In this document: piece after piece, positions 18,901 through 28,029 of the stretch | How positions within the stretch are numbered: position 1 is the stretch's first letter | How the letters are laid out: each line of letters begins with the position of its first letter | Source: Chara braunii | Taxonomy: Eukaryota; Streptophyta; Charophyceae; Charales; Characeae | NCBI GenBank assembly: GCA_003427395.1 | Contig: BFEA01000020.1 | Location: 5,553,154 to 5,581,182, forward strand | DNA length: 28,029 nt | Direction: 5' to 3' | Program-made: the position numbers and the translations under genes | The notes under the pieces: generated by a model | The model's database searches: none | What the model was told of the DNA's origin: nothing | The model's input: only the letters and a program-made list of their open reading frames with translations

Positions 18901-19636
18901 AAGGGTTTTCCTCTTCACTACTGACTGATTCCCCATGCATCCACCTTCAGTCTATACAGCCCCCACGAGTCTAGCCAATTTTTTGAAAAAACTATAACTG
19001 TTAAACAGTAGAAACATGAATGCTACGATCTCTTACATACATGATCTGCACCCTGACCTGCAATGATAACCCGGACGTGACGATCCAAGACATACCGCAC
19101 CCCTAATGCCCTCTACGTCGTCCCTGTCTATGACTTACTGGGCAAACCAGATCGACACACAGAGTACAAACCTTAAAAGTATAATAAAAATTTAAAAAAT
19201 AAAAAATAAAATTAAGAATAAAGAAAAAATAATAAATAGTACTATAGGAAGCCCACTTTCACAGAGACGCACATCTGCCAGATTAAATAAGCTACCCAAT
19301 GACACATTCGCAACATTATACTATGCCCACTGCGAATCACAACCATATTGCTATGCCACCTAAAAATAACTCTACAGGCTAAAACAATAACCAATTAATC
19401 GTTGTTGATACCTTGCATCCCTCCTACGTTTCAGACCACTTACTCCTAAGTCATACAAATAATGCATTCCTACCCTGTATAGACAACAAAAAAACATACG
19501 CATACAATGCCCAACCTACAGTTGCCTCTACCATCGCACACAGAGATTCCTAAAACCCCCCTGCTATCTTTCCCTCAAAAGAACACCCGCTATATCCCTG
19601 CACTAACTCTCGTCGCGCGTGTGTAACGTTGTGCAG
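18901..19636. other. Unannotated, upstream of ORF1
   Basis: G-poor sequence with an AT-rich block at 19172-19240. It ends in a plausible 3' splice site: a branch-like CACTAAC near 19597 and ...GTTGTGCAG ending at 19636. It is probably intron or leader of the ORF1 transcript. Confidence 0.4.
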
Positions 19637-22360
19637 GACCAGGACAGTATTCAGATGGGATGGCACCCGGAGCTGGTCACGGCCATTAGACCGTTCTCCG
19701 CCCTTAAGCCACCCAACGTACACTGTCAGATAGCCATGCTGGCTATCCCTGCTGATGTCCTGCTACGTGTACACGTAGCCTCGAACGGACATGCTCCCTT
19801 CCTAATAGAGAATCTATCCTTCAGTGATTGGGCGGCCATGGTCGCGGTAATGCAAACTAGGCCCCATGAACTTGAGGATAAGATCAAGGAGCTTGCCTCC
19901 AACATTGCAGAAGTCTGTAGAAGGTCTGCCATTGAGAACAGAGAGCTAAGCCTCATCATCGCTAAGGCTGAGAAGATCATACTCGAGCTCCACGGATACG
20001 ACACCGCGCATCTGGACTGCGCAGGTCAGATTTCCATAAACGAGAGCTCTGAGACCTTCACAGACATCTACATCAATAGTATTGCACGCACTCCTGCAGA
20101 GTTAGATTACTTCAAGAAGAAGAAAGCCTTGAGAAGGGACAATGCCCACATGAAGATCTCCAGCACGTCTGGCGAGGCCAACCACAAGCTCGGCAAGAAC
20201 AGCTCCTTCTTACCTCTCGCATCGAGCACATGGACAGAAAAAGCGGTACAATGGGTCCACAACAGGCTATGGAAGTTGAACTCCTTCAATTATACAGCAC
20301 CGATTAGTGTGGATGCCTACATGGCGCTAGCTGGGCTGAATGATGCAGACATAGACAACTGTCGAACTGCTGCCAAGAACGCGACCATCCACTTTCCTGC
20401 TGGACGAGCCGGCTATGATGCGGACTTCCTGCCAATTGCCAAACTGGAGGAAGGCAAGTGTCCTAAAAAGTCGCTGCTTCACCAGAAGGGTATTCCCAGG
20501 TTTCCCACAGACCTACTTGAACTCAAGAAGCTGTGGAATGCTGGGAGACCGTTTCTCAAGTGCCCATGCATTAGCTGTGAGTTGAACTTCACATGGCTGG
20601 ATCATATGATCTGGTACATCATCGGTAACCTCGACAAGTTGGACCCGAATGCACCATCAGACAAGATCCGCATGCTCGAATTCCAAGCACTGCTGCGCAC
20701 TACATGGAGAAGACCAATTCTGGCCCAGATCACGTTCCTGTTCATGCGTGAATACATGATGAAGATCGTTCATCTCATCACGCAGAACAAGAACATCTCC
20801 GCTGAAGAAATCCTCGCTTTTGAAGATTTCCATAACGTACCATTTGTACGGAAGTTCACTGCAGCACTCCTCCCTAACGCTGAAGGACTTCTCACGCCAA
20901 GCACAACCAGAAGAAATGGTGCCATAGACTTCGAGGACAACTCCTTGCGCAGATGCCGCCAGATCAGACTTGGTACTCCTGCCTCTGGCTTACCTGCAAT
21001 GCACTCATCTGCTACACATACACCACCCGCCTCTACCAATGCGCACGCACAGTCACCACTACTAGGCACTGCTACTGCGAATGCACATGTTCTCCAAACC
21101 ACTCCACCGGCCTCAGATCCTATAATCCACAATGCTGCTTCCATTTCAGCACCTTAGCCACTGAGACAACCTGGCCCGATCACGCAACCACCTCAAGCTG
21201 CAAACTCCCGCCCCTCTCACGACACGCCCGGTATGCACACTCACAATAGTGGTCACACACTACGCAACACCCAAAATGCACAGCAGAGCCACATAAACCC
21301 ACCACACATCAGCCACCCTTCAATACGCCCCAACACACAGGCCGGCCCACTGCCCATTCCCACCATCGTTCCCACTACTCCGTGGCACGCTATTGCCCCC
21401 CCTGTTCCTCATGTGCAAGTAAACACCTTCACCTTCGCAGCGGCTCAGCAAGCCGCCAGGAACAGTATCTCCCCCAACCCGAACACGTCACGTACAAGCC
21501 CTTTCCTCTCAATGCAAAGTACTGCCACTGCAAACATCTTTACTGCACCTGACCTAATCCCCACCACCACAGCCCCCACACCTCTCGGCAACACCAACAC
21601 CACTGCGCAACCGGCTCCGCACCTCACCACAGAAGCAGAAAAGCTTGCACAGAGAACGGAGCAGCTACTGTGAATTGCAATGAGCCCGCTGCCTGCTGAG
21701 AAAAGAAGGAATACCCGCAGAGGAAACAAGACCACCAGAATACAAACAGGGTTGGGTAATGGTCAGAAGCAAAAGCGGCCAAGGCGTAGCAATCTGCAAT
21801 ATGACAACCGACAACCATATATGGATGATATCTTCCATGTACAAGCACAAAGACAGAGCACCTCTGCTTCGCACACGCTTTCCCTGTTGGCTGCTCAGCA
21901 AGCCATCACTGCCAACCCTCATGCTATCGCTGGTACGGTCCCAGCTATAGCGGACCAAATGCCTCAGTCTGCACGCGCATGGATCCCAACCACTGAGGAA
22001 CTACTACAACAATGGCCACAACGACTCGGTAATGAGAACATGCCACGATAGCCGCCTGCACAGACGAACCCGGAGGTCATCCCAGTAAGCAGCAACGAGA
22101 TTATTGATGGTGGAAGACAACAACTCCCAATCAGCATCAGCTCACCATCTCCAGAAACGCCGCTACGACCTACGAATGTTGTCGAGGCTCTGAGACACAA
22201 CTATGGAGCCAGCAGTGCGGATTCATCGCTCCTCCGAACATCCAGCAACCAAACAGCACTCGACACCGAAGCTACCTCTTCAGAAGAATCATGGAAAAGA
22301 GTCTGGCGCAGACTCAGCCCGGACTACATGAATGGCACTACGAGCATCGCTAGAAGCTGA
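19637..22360 (+). pseudogene. ORF1/gag-like protein of the large retroelement, three in-frame stops
   Basis: One reading frame runs from a putative acceptor (AG at 19635-19636) or from the first ATG (19655) to TGA at 22358-22360, about 900 codons. It is interrupted only by TAG 21155-21157, TGA 21671-21673 and TAG 22049-22051. The first 500 codons look globular: a charged helical, probably coiled-coil segment (19860-20000, HELEDKIKELASNIAEV), a Lys-rich patch, and a Cys cluster CPCISC at 20561-20578 that could bind a metal. From about 20950 the protein is Pro/Thr/Ala/Asn-rich and disordered-looking, with a basic cluster (KRRNTRRG, KQKRPRR at about 21696-21790) suited to nucleic-acid binding or nuclear entry. 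A motif AAQQA recurs (about 21440 and 21890). Coding style is the same on both sides of each stop, which indicates nonsense mutation (each one C-to-T change from CAG or CGA) or readthrough. I recognise no database family. Position upstream of the RT on the same strand suggests an ORF1 role. Confidence 0.6.
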
Positions 22361-22424
22361 GATGCACCAGACTGACATAGACGGACTGTCTCAGATGATA
22401 ACCAAACTCTTAGACCTACTAACT

Positions 22425-22870
22425 GCATCCCCTTACCCCGTTTCACCCCTGACTGTCTGGATCCCTTGCTCTATTTTGCCCTACCCCCCCGCACCTGCTA
22501 GTGCTCCCCCTCCCCCATCCTTCCATCTCTGTTTCCAGCGCCTTTTTCCCCCCCTCCCTTCCTCTATCACCCCCCTCCTCTACCCAAGACCTCCCCCCTC
22601 CAATCTCTGTCCCCTCCTCCAATGCACACAGTCGCCACGTCTCGCTCTCCCCCTCCCTTCATACACCTCTCCCAATTTCCTATGCTCCCAACCCCGCTTT
22701 CTCCCTTCTTCACCACCACCCTCTACTCAACCCAAAGACTCCCCCTAATGCTCGCCCTCACCTGCCCTCAGTTCCCCTATCTCGAACCCTCTCGCTTTCC
22801 CTCTCTCCCGCTCCCCCGCTACCATCGGCCACCCCTCTCCCTCTCACACCGTCAACCCCTCCTATTGCTC
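22425..22870 (+). repeat. Polypyrimidine tract, about 445 bp
   Basis: The + strand is almost entirely C and T with very few G. All three forward frames are open here for that reason only. It directly follows the ORF1 frame. Shorter patches of the same bias occur at 12760-12803, 13960-14005 and 18020-18150. It could be a splicing or internal-initiation signal, or triplex-forming DNA. Confidence 0.85.
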
Positions 22871-23384
22871 CCATTATTCGTTGTATGCTCACCACTGGAT
22901 TTAGTACCGCATTAGCTGTAGCATCACGTAGCTGATGTGAAATCTGAGCCATAGGATACACCCTCACCTTGGCATTCCTATTTCAGCACTACGAGTAGCC
23001 CGGCAGGCAGATTATAAATAAAGATGCTATCTACCCTAATAACAGGTTGAGCAGCTTTCACTGAAAAGGCGGTGGCCATCACTTGGTGATCTGTAACATC
23101 GCAAAAATAAATCTGAAATGATAAGCAGTACTCTGCTTTCAAAAGATACTGGTACCTACTCCCAGTTGCTACAAGCAGATACTCGGCGCGGTTTTCATAG
23201 CTTTGTATTTAACGTTGTAGCTCATGACAGTGGCAAATGCCTGATGACTTCTACTAAGTCTTGAGTTGGAATGATACAGGCAATCTCGCCTGGTACCTTG
23301 GAAGTTGCATGAAATTTTGTTATCGTTCTTACGTATGCTAATATAAGACTGTTTCGCAGTTTTCAGAAAGTTAAATTTTGTTCC
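22871..23384. other. Unannotated spacer between ORF1 and RT
   Basis: No open frame, repeat arm or RNA motif could be supported. Composition is more balanced than the flanks. Confidence 0.45.
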
Positions 23385-23530
23385 TTCTTTTCTTGATTTT
23401 AAATTTTCTATTTCTTTCTTTTTCTTTATTAATTTATTATTATTTTTTATTTTTTATTTTTTTATTTTTTTATATATTTATTAAATATTTTTTATTTTTT
23501 ATTTTTATTATTTTTTTGATTTATTATTTT
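23385..23530. repeat. AT-rich island, T-rich on + strand
   Basis: About 145 bp of TTTATTTTTTATT-type units, roughly complementary in style to the A-rich island at 18620-18900. The two flank the ORF1 region in inverted sense. Confidence 0.75.
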
Positions 23531-24183
23531 CTTTTCTCATGAAAGTACCCCATACTTCCAGGCGTGCCAGTATAATATATGCTGACCTTGCATCAACACG
23601 TGTCCCCCATGCGGTTTTGTTGTATCTAGGGATACCATAAAATAAACTTCTACCCTCCCTTTCGTACCCGCTAAAAGATCAGGGACAACTAAAAACTATA
23701 TATTTTTTTAAAAAAACCTATACGCGCGTTCCCTACCTGAGAATGGTGGGTAACCATTGACTCAGCAATATTAAACACTTACCCTGGGAGAACAAGATCT
23801 TGAGTCCTGTTGCCAAAAACCACCATGACACCGCACACTGATGTTCTCTGCCAAATACTGTAAAACGCCACAAAATTTTTTGTCAACATAACCACCGCCT
23901 ACCCTTTACTTACCTATTGCCCAACCCAGAAACAACGAAGCAGGTTCGTCCCTATCTAGCAACCAGGACATACAACACACTCCACCTATGACCCGCCAAC
24001 ACATACCTGGCATACCGTAACATACAAGGCCAAAAAGCAGCACACCCACCGAACCCCCAACAAGTATAATATACACTACAAATATACGCACAACCAGCAA
24101 CGACTTACTCCCTCAAGTTGAACAACAAATAGCCAATGGCTATCAGTATGACTTTAACCACATTTGGCACGCTGTGTGTGCAG
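23531..24183. other. Unannotated, upstream of RT
   Basis: G-poor sequence without a supported gene. It ends in a plausible acceptor: a branch-like ACTTTAAC at 24151-24158 and CGCTGTGTGTGCAG ending at 24183. It may be intron. Confidence 0.4.
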
Positions 24184-26302
24184 GTACATCGGCTACAGAC
24201 CATGGAAGATGGAAGATTTGGCTGGAAAGCCCCCAAAGAAGATGACAAGATTATTATCGCATGCCACTACACCAACCGTTTAATGGACAGAATCAAATTC
24301 AAAAAAATATTCGATAAAATTCTGAAAAAATACAATTTGAACGCACTCCCGCTCCTGAACAAATGCACGTTCTCCTGGACCTATAATGATCAGATTGCTA
24401 AAGCCCTATATAAACCCGTTGCGGTCTTCCGCGACTTCACGATCACAGAATGGATGAACCAAACACAAGAGATTTGTTTTTGCCAGCATCAAAGGTATGC
24501 TGCATTCACTACCCCCCTACCGCCTGAACTAATCCAACCAGAGAACAATGCACACGTCCTCACGTTAAATCTTAACATTATTTCCAACAAGGAATTGCAG
24601 AGACTAACCCGGTGCGGACTAAACCATATCCCCGCGCAGACCCCCAACCAAAATGAGACCTTGGAGGCTGCACACCAGGTTTGGGAAAACCTCTTAAGCA
24701 TGCTGGAACGGAATGGTGCACCTATGCCAAACGAGCACTTACCACTGGCTTGCAAGGAGTTCCTTAGCATCATACTACGAATGACTTCCAACATGCGGCA
24801 CCACAGAGAAACTAACCTTAACGACCATGCAATCAAGCACGAAATAGACTTCCTCACTAGGCACTTCTACATTTCCGGTGCTGATAAAGCACCTAATACT
24901 CCTGTTGTTATCTGCATTAACTTGGTTAGACAGTTAGCCTTGCGAAGACTCACCAGCCCCGACTTTGAACCCTGCCTATGCACTACCAATGAGTTGATCA
25001 CTCATCTTGAACTAGAACTGACTTCTAGGTTCCCGGACATCCCAATTGGCAAGAAAACATTACCCTACCTCTTTGCCACCTACAAGAAACACAAAAACTC
25101 GTTCCGATGGTTAACTAACGCCTCAGACATCATATCATCCCCTCTCGCTGACCTCACCGCTGAGATCCTGAAAACACTCATCAAAGTAGTGAAAACACAT
25201 TGCGGAGGATTAACACTGCAAACCTTCGCAAAAACCGGACTAAGGGTCCCATACTGGTGGCCCATAGATTCTACAGCAGACTATGTCTATAACCTACCAT
25301 CACAAGCAATGTCAGTCTTCTCTGCAGACATAACTAGATGTTATGAGACCATTCCTACTGACAGTAGCCCAGACGGCCTCCCCAACGCACTCCAGTTTTT
25401 TACAAAAATAGCATTCCAACAGGCCAAGGCATCCTTTGGCAATGGCATACAACTTGCCTTCAAATTCTATTACAAAGCAGACCTGCTTACCCCCACCTGC
25501 GACTGGTTTCACCACCCCCCCCTCCGGATACCTAACGCTTACTGGTGAAATGGTCAATACCATCAGCAACTGGCTCATCACTAACGCATATACCTCGCTA
25601 GGTAACGTAGTCTGGAAACAGACGCTAGGCATCCCTATGGGTGTCAATTGCTCGCCTATGTGGTGTAATATCTACTTCTTCAAATACGAATATAAATTCA
25701 TGAAGAAGATGACTCATAAAGCCAATAAACACCTGCTTCCCCTATTTCAGCATGTGTTCCGATACTTCGATGACCTCCATGTCATCAACAACCCAATAAT
25801 ACAAGAATTCCTCAACCCCGAAATAACAAGCACAAGAAGCAAGTTCTTCCTATACCCCCTGCACCTCATCACCATTAACGAACAGACCTCAGAAAAAACG
25901 CAAGACCACAACAGGAATATCGGAATCAAAACTAACTTCCTTAACGCAACAATCGAAATCACTGACATAATCACCGGACAATACAAAACCTACAAATATG
26001 ACAAAAGACGGGATTTGGACTTCACAATCACCCGATTCATACAAGCACACTCCAACAGACCAACACAGCAATCACTTAATCTGGTCATTCCTCAAATCAT
26101 CACGATAATGCTTATCGAAACCAACGCACAACATGCGGCCTCCGAAATCAAACACATTATTAACTGCCTGGTGCATAACGGCTTCCCAAAGCACATACTT
26201 TTTGGCATCATTAGAAGGATACTACAACACCCAGAAGAGTACCAACCCTTCCGATGTTGCCCACAAACTGTCCTGCACCAGCTTCAAGACTATCCTATAT
26301 AA
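24184..26302 (+). pseudogene. Penelope-like reverse transcriptase, single frameshift
   Basis: Copies element RNA into DNA. The frame is open from a TAG at 24130-24132. Possible starts are ATG 24136, ATG 24202 (ACCATGG context), or splicing in at 24184. In order it shows: a basic helical N-region; a CxC motif (24475-24483) like the zinc-finger motif of Penelope-like elements; DKAPNT (about 24883); the RT fingers YLFATYKKHK and FRWLTN (25065-25119); motif A SADITRCYETIP with Asp at 25327; motif B GIPMGVNCSP (25628-25657); motif C YFDD (25763-25774); and a thumb with YDKRRDLDF, SNRP and NGFP. Motifs up to A are in frame 1, while B, C and thumb are in frame 2. The switch lies at an 8-C run (25515-25522), and one C fewer would unite the frames, so this may be an assembly error or a recent mutation. 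No GIY-YIG endonuclease is visible before or after. B, C and thumb resemble Penelope-like rather than LINE or LTR RTs. Confidence 0.78.
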
Positions 26303-26340
26303 ATAACACCAGAACAAAAATATAAACATGTGTGTGTGAA

Positions 26341-26408
26341 GGAGGACCTACCCCGGGTGGGGTAGATCCTTAATCCAATGCAAAAAAGACCTACCCCACC
26401 CGCTCCTC
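26341..26408 (+). other. Structured 3' region with competing hairpins
   Basis: Begins 39 bases after the RT stop. GACCTACCCC (26345-26354) can pair with GGGGTAGATC (26359-26368). Alternatively 26354-26368 can pair with 26388-26402 (14 of 15 positions), with GGAGGA and TCCTCC outside. Two mutually exclusive folds in the 3' UTR could be a template or RT recognition structure. This is inference. Confidence 0.6.
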
Positions 26409-26429
26409 CATCACGAGGGAACGGGGAGG

Positions 26430-28029
26430 GACACACACACACACACACACATAAAAAAATAATAATAAAAGTTATAATCTTAGTTAATAATAAATCTTTT
26501 TTTAATAATAATATAAGTAATAATAAAATAATAAAATAATTCAATAATAAATAATAAAATAATTAAAAATTAAATAACTATGTAAGTAATATCAATAAAA
26601 TAATAATAGTATAATAAAAATGATAATAAGTAATAATAATAATAATAATAATAAAATAAATTAAGTAAAATAATTAAAAATTACTATTAAAAAATAATAA
26701 TAGAACTTACCACCAACATCTTATAAATTAAAGAATACTGTTACACTAAATTTTTAAATAGGGCCTTCGCATACCCAGTACTCCCCCAATAAACTACTCA
26801 ATACGATTTCACGATATGGCACTCACCACGCCTCCCACAAAATGGAAACTATATCTTTTTATGCCAAACATACATTGACTGTAACACAGTTATGGGTCTC
26901 CATTGCAATGTATACAATGGGACTGATAATATAACTATACAACCCTCCCATGCAATTAAAAAAAACGTTTCACACACGGTACCGCACTCCCAAGCAAATA
27001 CACCCGCAACCCACAACACCACCACCCTGAAACGACACAACCGAGTACGCAATGAAAAGACACAGCACACGCGTGCTCGACAGTAAAAGAACAGACAAAA
27101 CACTGCTCCCGCCATAGCAAAAACTCCCCCTTATGAAAACGACAGCCGATAAGACAATACCCCACGGGCCGATACACATACAGACAAAAGAACAACTGTA
27201 CAACACTGACTCCTCGACGGCCATATCCATGCACACACTTACCGGATGCAATTATACCACGACTCACCCAAAATTTCAGCGCAACCCACACCCTGATGCT
27301 CCGTACCTATCAAACATCACCAAGTGATTACCCCCCCCACCACCACCACTAGGCCCCTCACTTCTTGTTAAAATAACACACGCCACCCTCACCCTCGCAT
27401 AACTTTGAATGGCGCAAAACAAGAAGTCGCAACACGACGCTTACAACCCACAAAAACTCGGATACACCACATACACCCCTCATAACTGGGCTTCAAACTC
27501 CGCCAAAATGGATCTCCTGCCCCTACCCCCAACCTACCTTACCTTTGGTATACCCTCCTTATACACCTNAGTTNCCTATCATATACTAATCCCCCGTAGG
27601 TTGCACACCCTCTTTATTATGCATCNTATATTCAAGAGATATNGCTTTTTCCATAANCGCTGGCGTCCCCGTGCACTAGCACACGAGTTCTCGCCTGCAT
27701 GACATGCTCCTCTACCNCCTTCACGGCACAGNTGTTCCTCCGGTTCGGAGAGCTGTTCGCCTAGCAGTTCCTNCTCCTGGCGTCGGTGAGAAGTACGTCC
27801 GTTCACNGGACGCTCAGCTTACGNTGAATAGCGATCTGACGTTTCGCTACGCAAGCGCACACAGTGNTATGGCGGCGACTGATCCTCAAGCTGCACCGAT
27901 CTTGACCTCTCAGGTAAGGATTNATAACCATGGTCTACCTCCTGCACACTCTCCCCCTTCTATCCCGTGCTTCCCTGCTCTCCCGAAGCGACCTTTTTTC
28001 TTTCTTCCCCAATACTGCTAACCGGAGCT
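26430..28029 (+). repeat. Long direct repeat (pseudo-LTR-like), copy 2, truncated by window end
   Basis: Counterpart of 10480-12134 at a 15,895-bp offset (through the identical part). It starts with a shorter (AC)n at 26431-26450 and an AT-rich block to about 26705, and it lacks the 27-bp insertion of copy 1. It includes the same donor-bearing exon (27869-27913) and 12 N at matching positions. The sequence stops at the base before the position of the next N in copy 1, which is 13 bases before where the ribozyme core would begin. Confidence 0.9.
27869..27913 (+). CDS. Putative short first exon, second copy
   Basis: Same ATG exon and CAG|GTAAGG donor as at 11974-12018, in direct-repeat copy 2. 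If the element is tandemly arranged, this would start the next unit, beyond the window. Confidence 0.4.

Noticed and set aside
18677-18940. 87-codon Phe/Tyr/Ile-rich minus-strand frame
   Set aside because: Pure translation of the AT-rich island.
22332-22935. Three overlapping + strand open frames
   Set aside because: All three frames are open because the strand is almost pure C and T. Only the first 30 or so codons after 22332 look possibly protein-like.
1-28029. CRISPR array, bacterial operons or rRNA genes
   Set aside because: No regularly spaced short repeats, no ribosome-binding-site/operon structure and no rRNA signature. Splice sites, LINEs and poly-A tails indicate eukaryotic DNA.

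Overview
This is a eukaryotic nuclear draft-assembly scaffold. It has retroposons with poly-A tails, foldback MITE-like elements, LINE reverse-transcriptase relics, spliceosomal-type splice sites and long homopolymers. It also shows Illumina assembly scars: a complete Nextera mate-pair junction adapter at 4139-4176, part of one at 12804-12829, a 25-N gap, and scattered single N calls. The lineage cannot be fixed from the sequence. The zf-RVT-type LINE tail and the style of the reverse transcriptase resemble what I associate with green algae or other protists, but this is a weak inference.

Region 1 (1 to about 10.5 kb) is a repeat graveyard with no convincing intact gene. In order it holds: a short open frame running off the left end; G-rich telomere-like motifs; a retroposon tail family with three copies (about 957, 2163 and 8480); a MITE-like foldback family with three copies (1524, 1777, 7922); a direct duplication (2718/2980); a minus-strand LINE RT relic (about 3148-3770); an adapter scar (4139); a degenerate tRNA-like sequence (4772); a gag-like relic ending in 37 T; a second, Harbinger-like foldback element (6257-6714); tandem duplications (7021, 9180, 9507); and the C-terminal end of a second LINE (9650-10240, minus).

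Region 2 (about 10.5-28.0 kb) looks like one very large retroelement unit on the + strand. A roughly 1.6 kb direct repeat lies at about 10480-12134 and again at 26430-28029, a period of 15,895 bp. Between the copies are a gag/ORF1-like frame with three in-frame stops (19637-22360) and a reverse transcriptase with Penelope-like motif order (24184-26302) that has one frameshift in an 8-C run. No GIY-YIG endonuclease was seen. Just past the first copy of the repeat (12137-12198) is a sequence that folds as a type I hammerhead ribozyme. The repeat also carries a short ATG exon with a consensus 5' splice site (11974-12018), whose phase fits plausible acceptors in front of both ORF1 (19636) and the RT (24183).

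Head-to-tail repeats, a hammerhead with a tiny stem III, retained introns and an RT of this type together match what is known of Penelope-like elements. The unit size, ORF1 and layout would make it an unusually large, possibly undescribed member. The rest of the unit (about 12.2-19.6 kb) is mostly unrecognised, G-poor on the + strand, with polypyrimidine patches and AT-rich islands. It contains one minus-strand open frame with an HELRH motif that may or may not be real.

Caveats: from about 11075 the two repeat copies are identical down to 12 N positions, so the assembler evidently used one collapsed consensus twice. Exact copy number and junctions are therefore uncertain.
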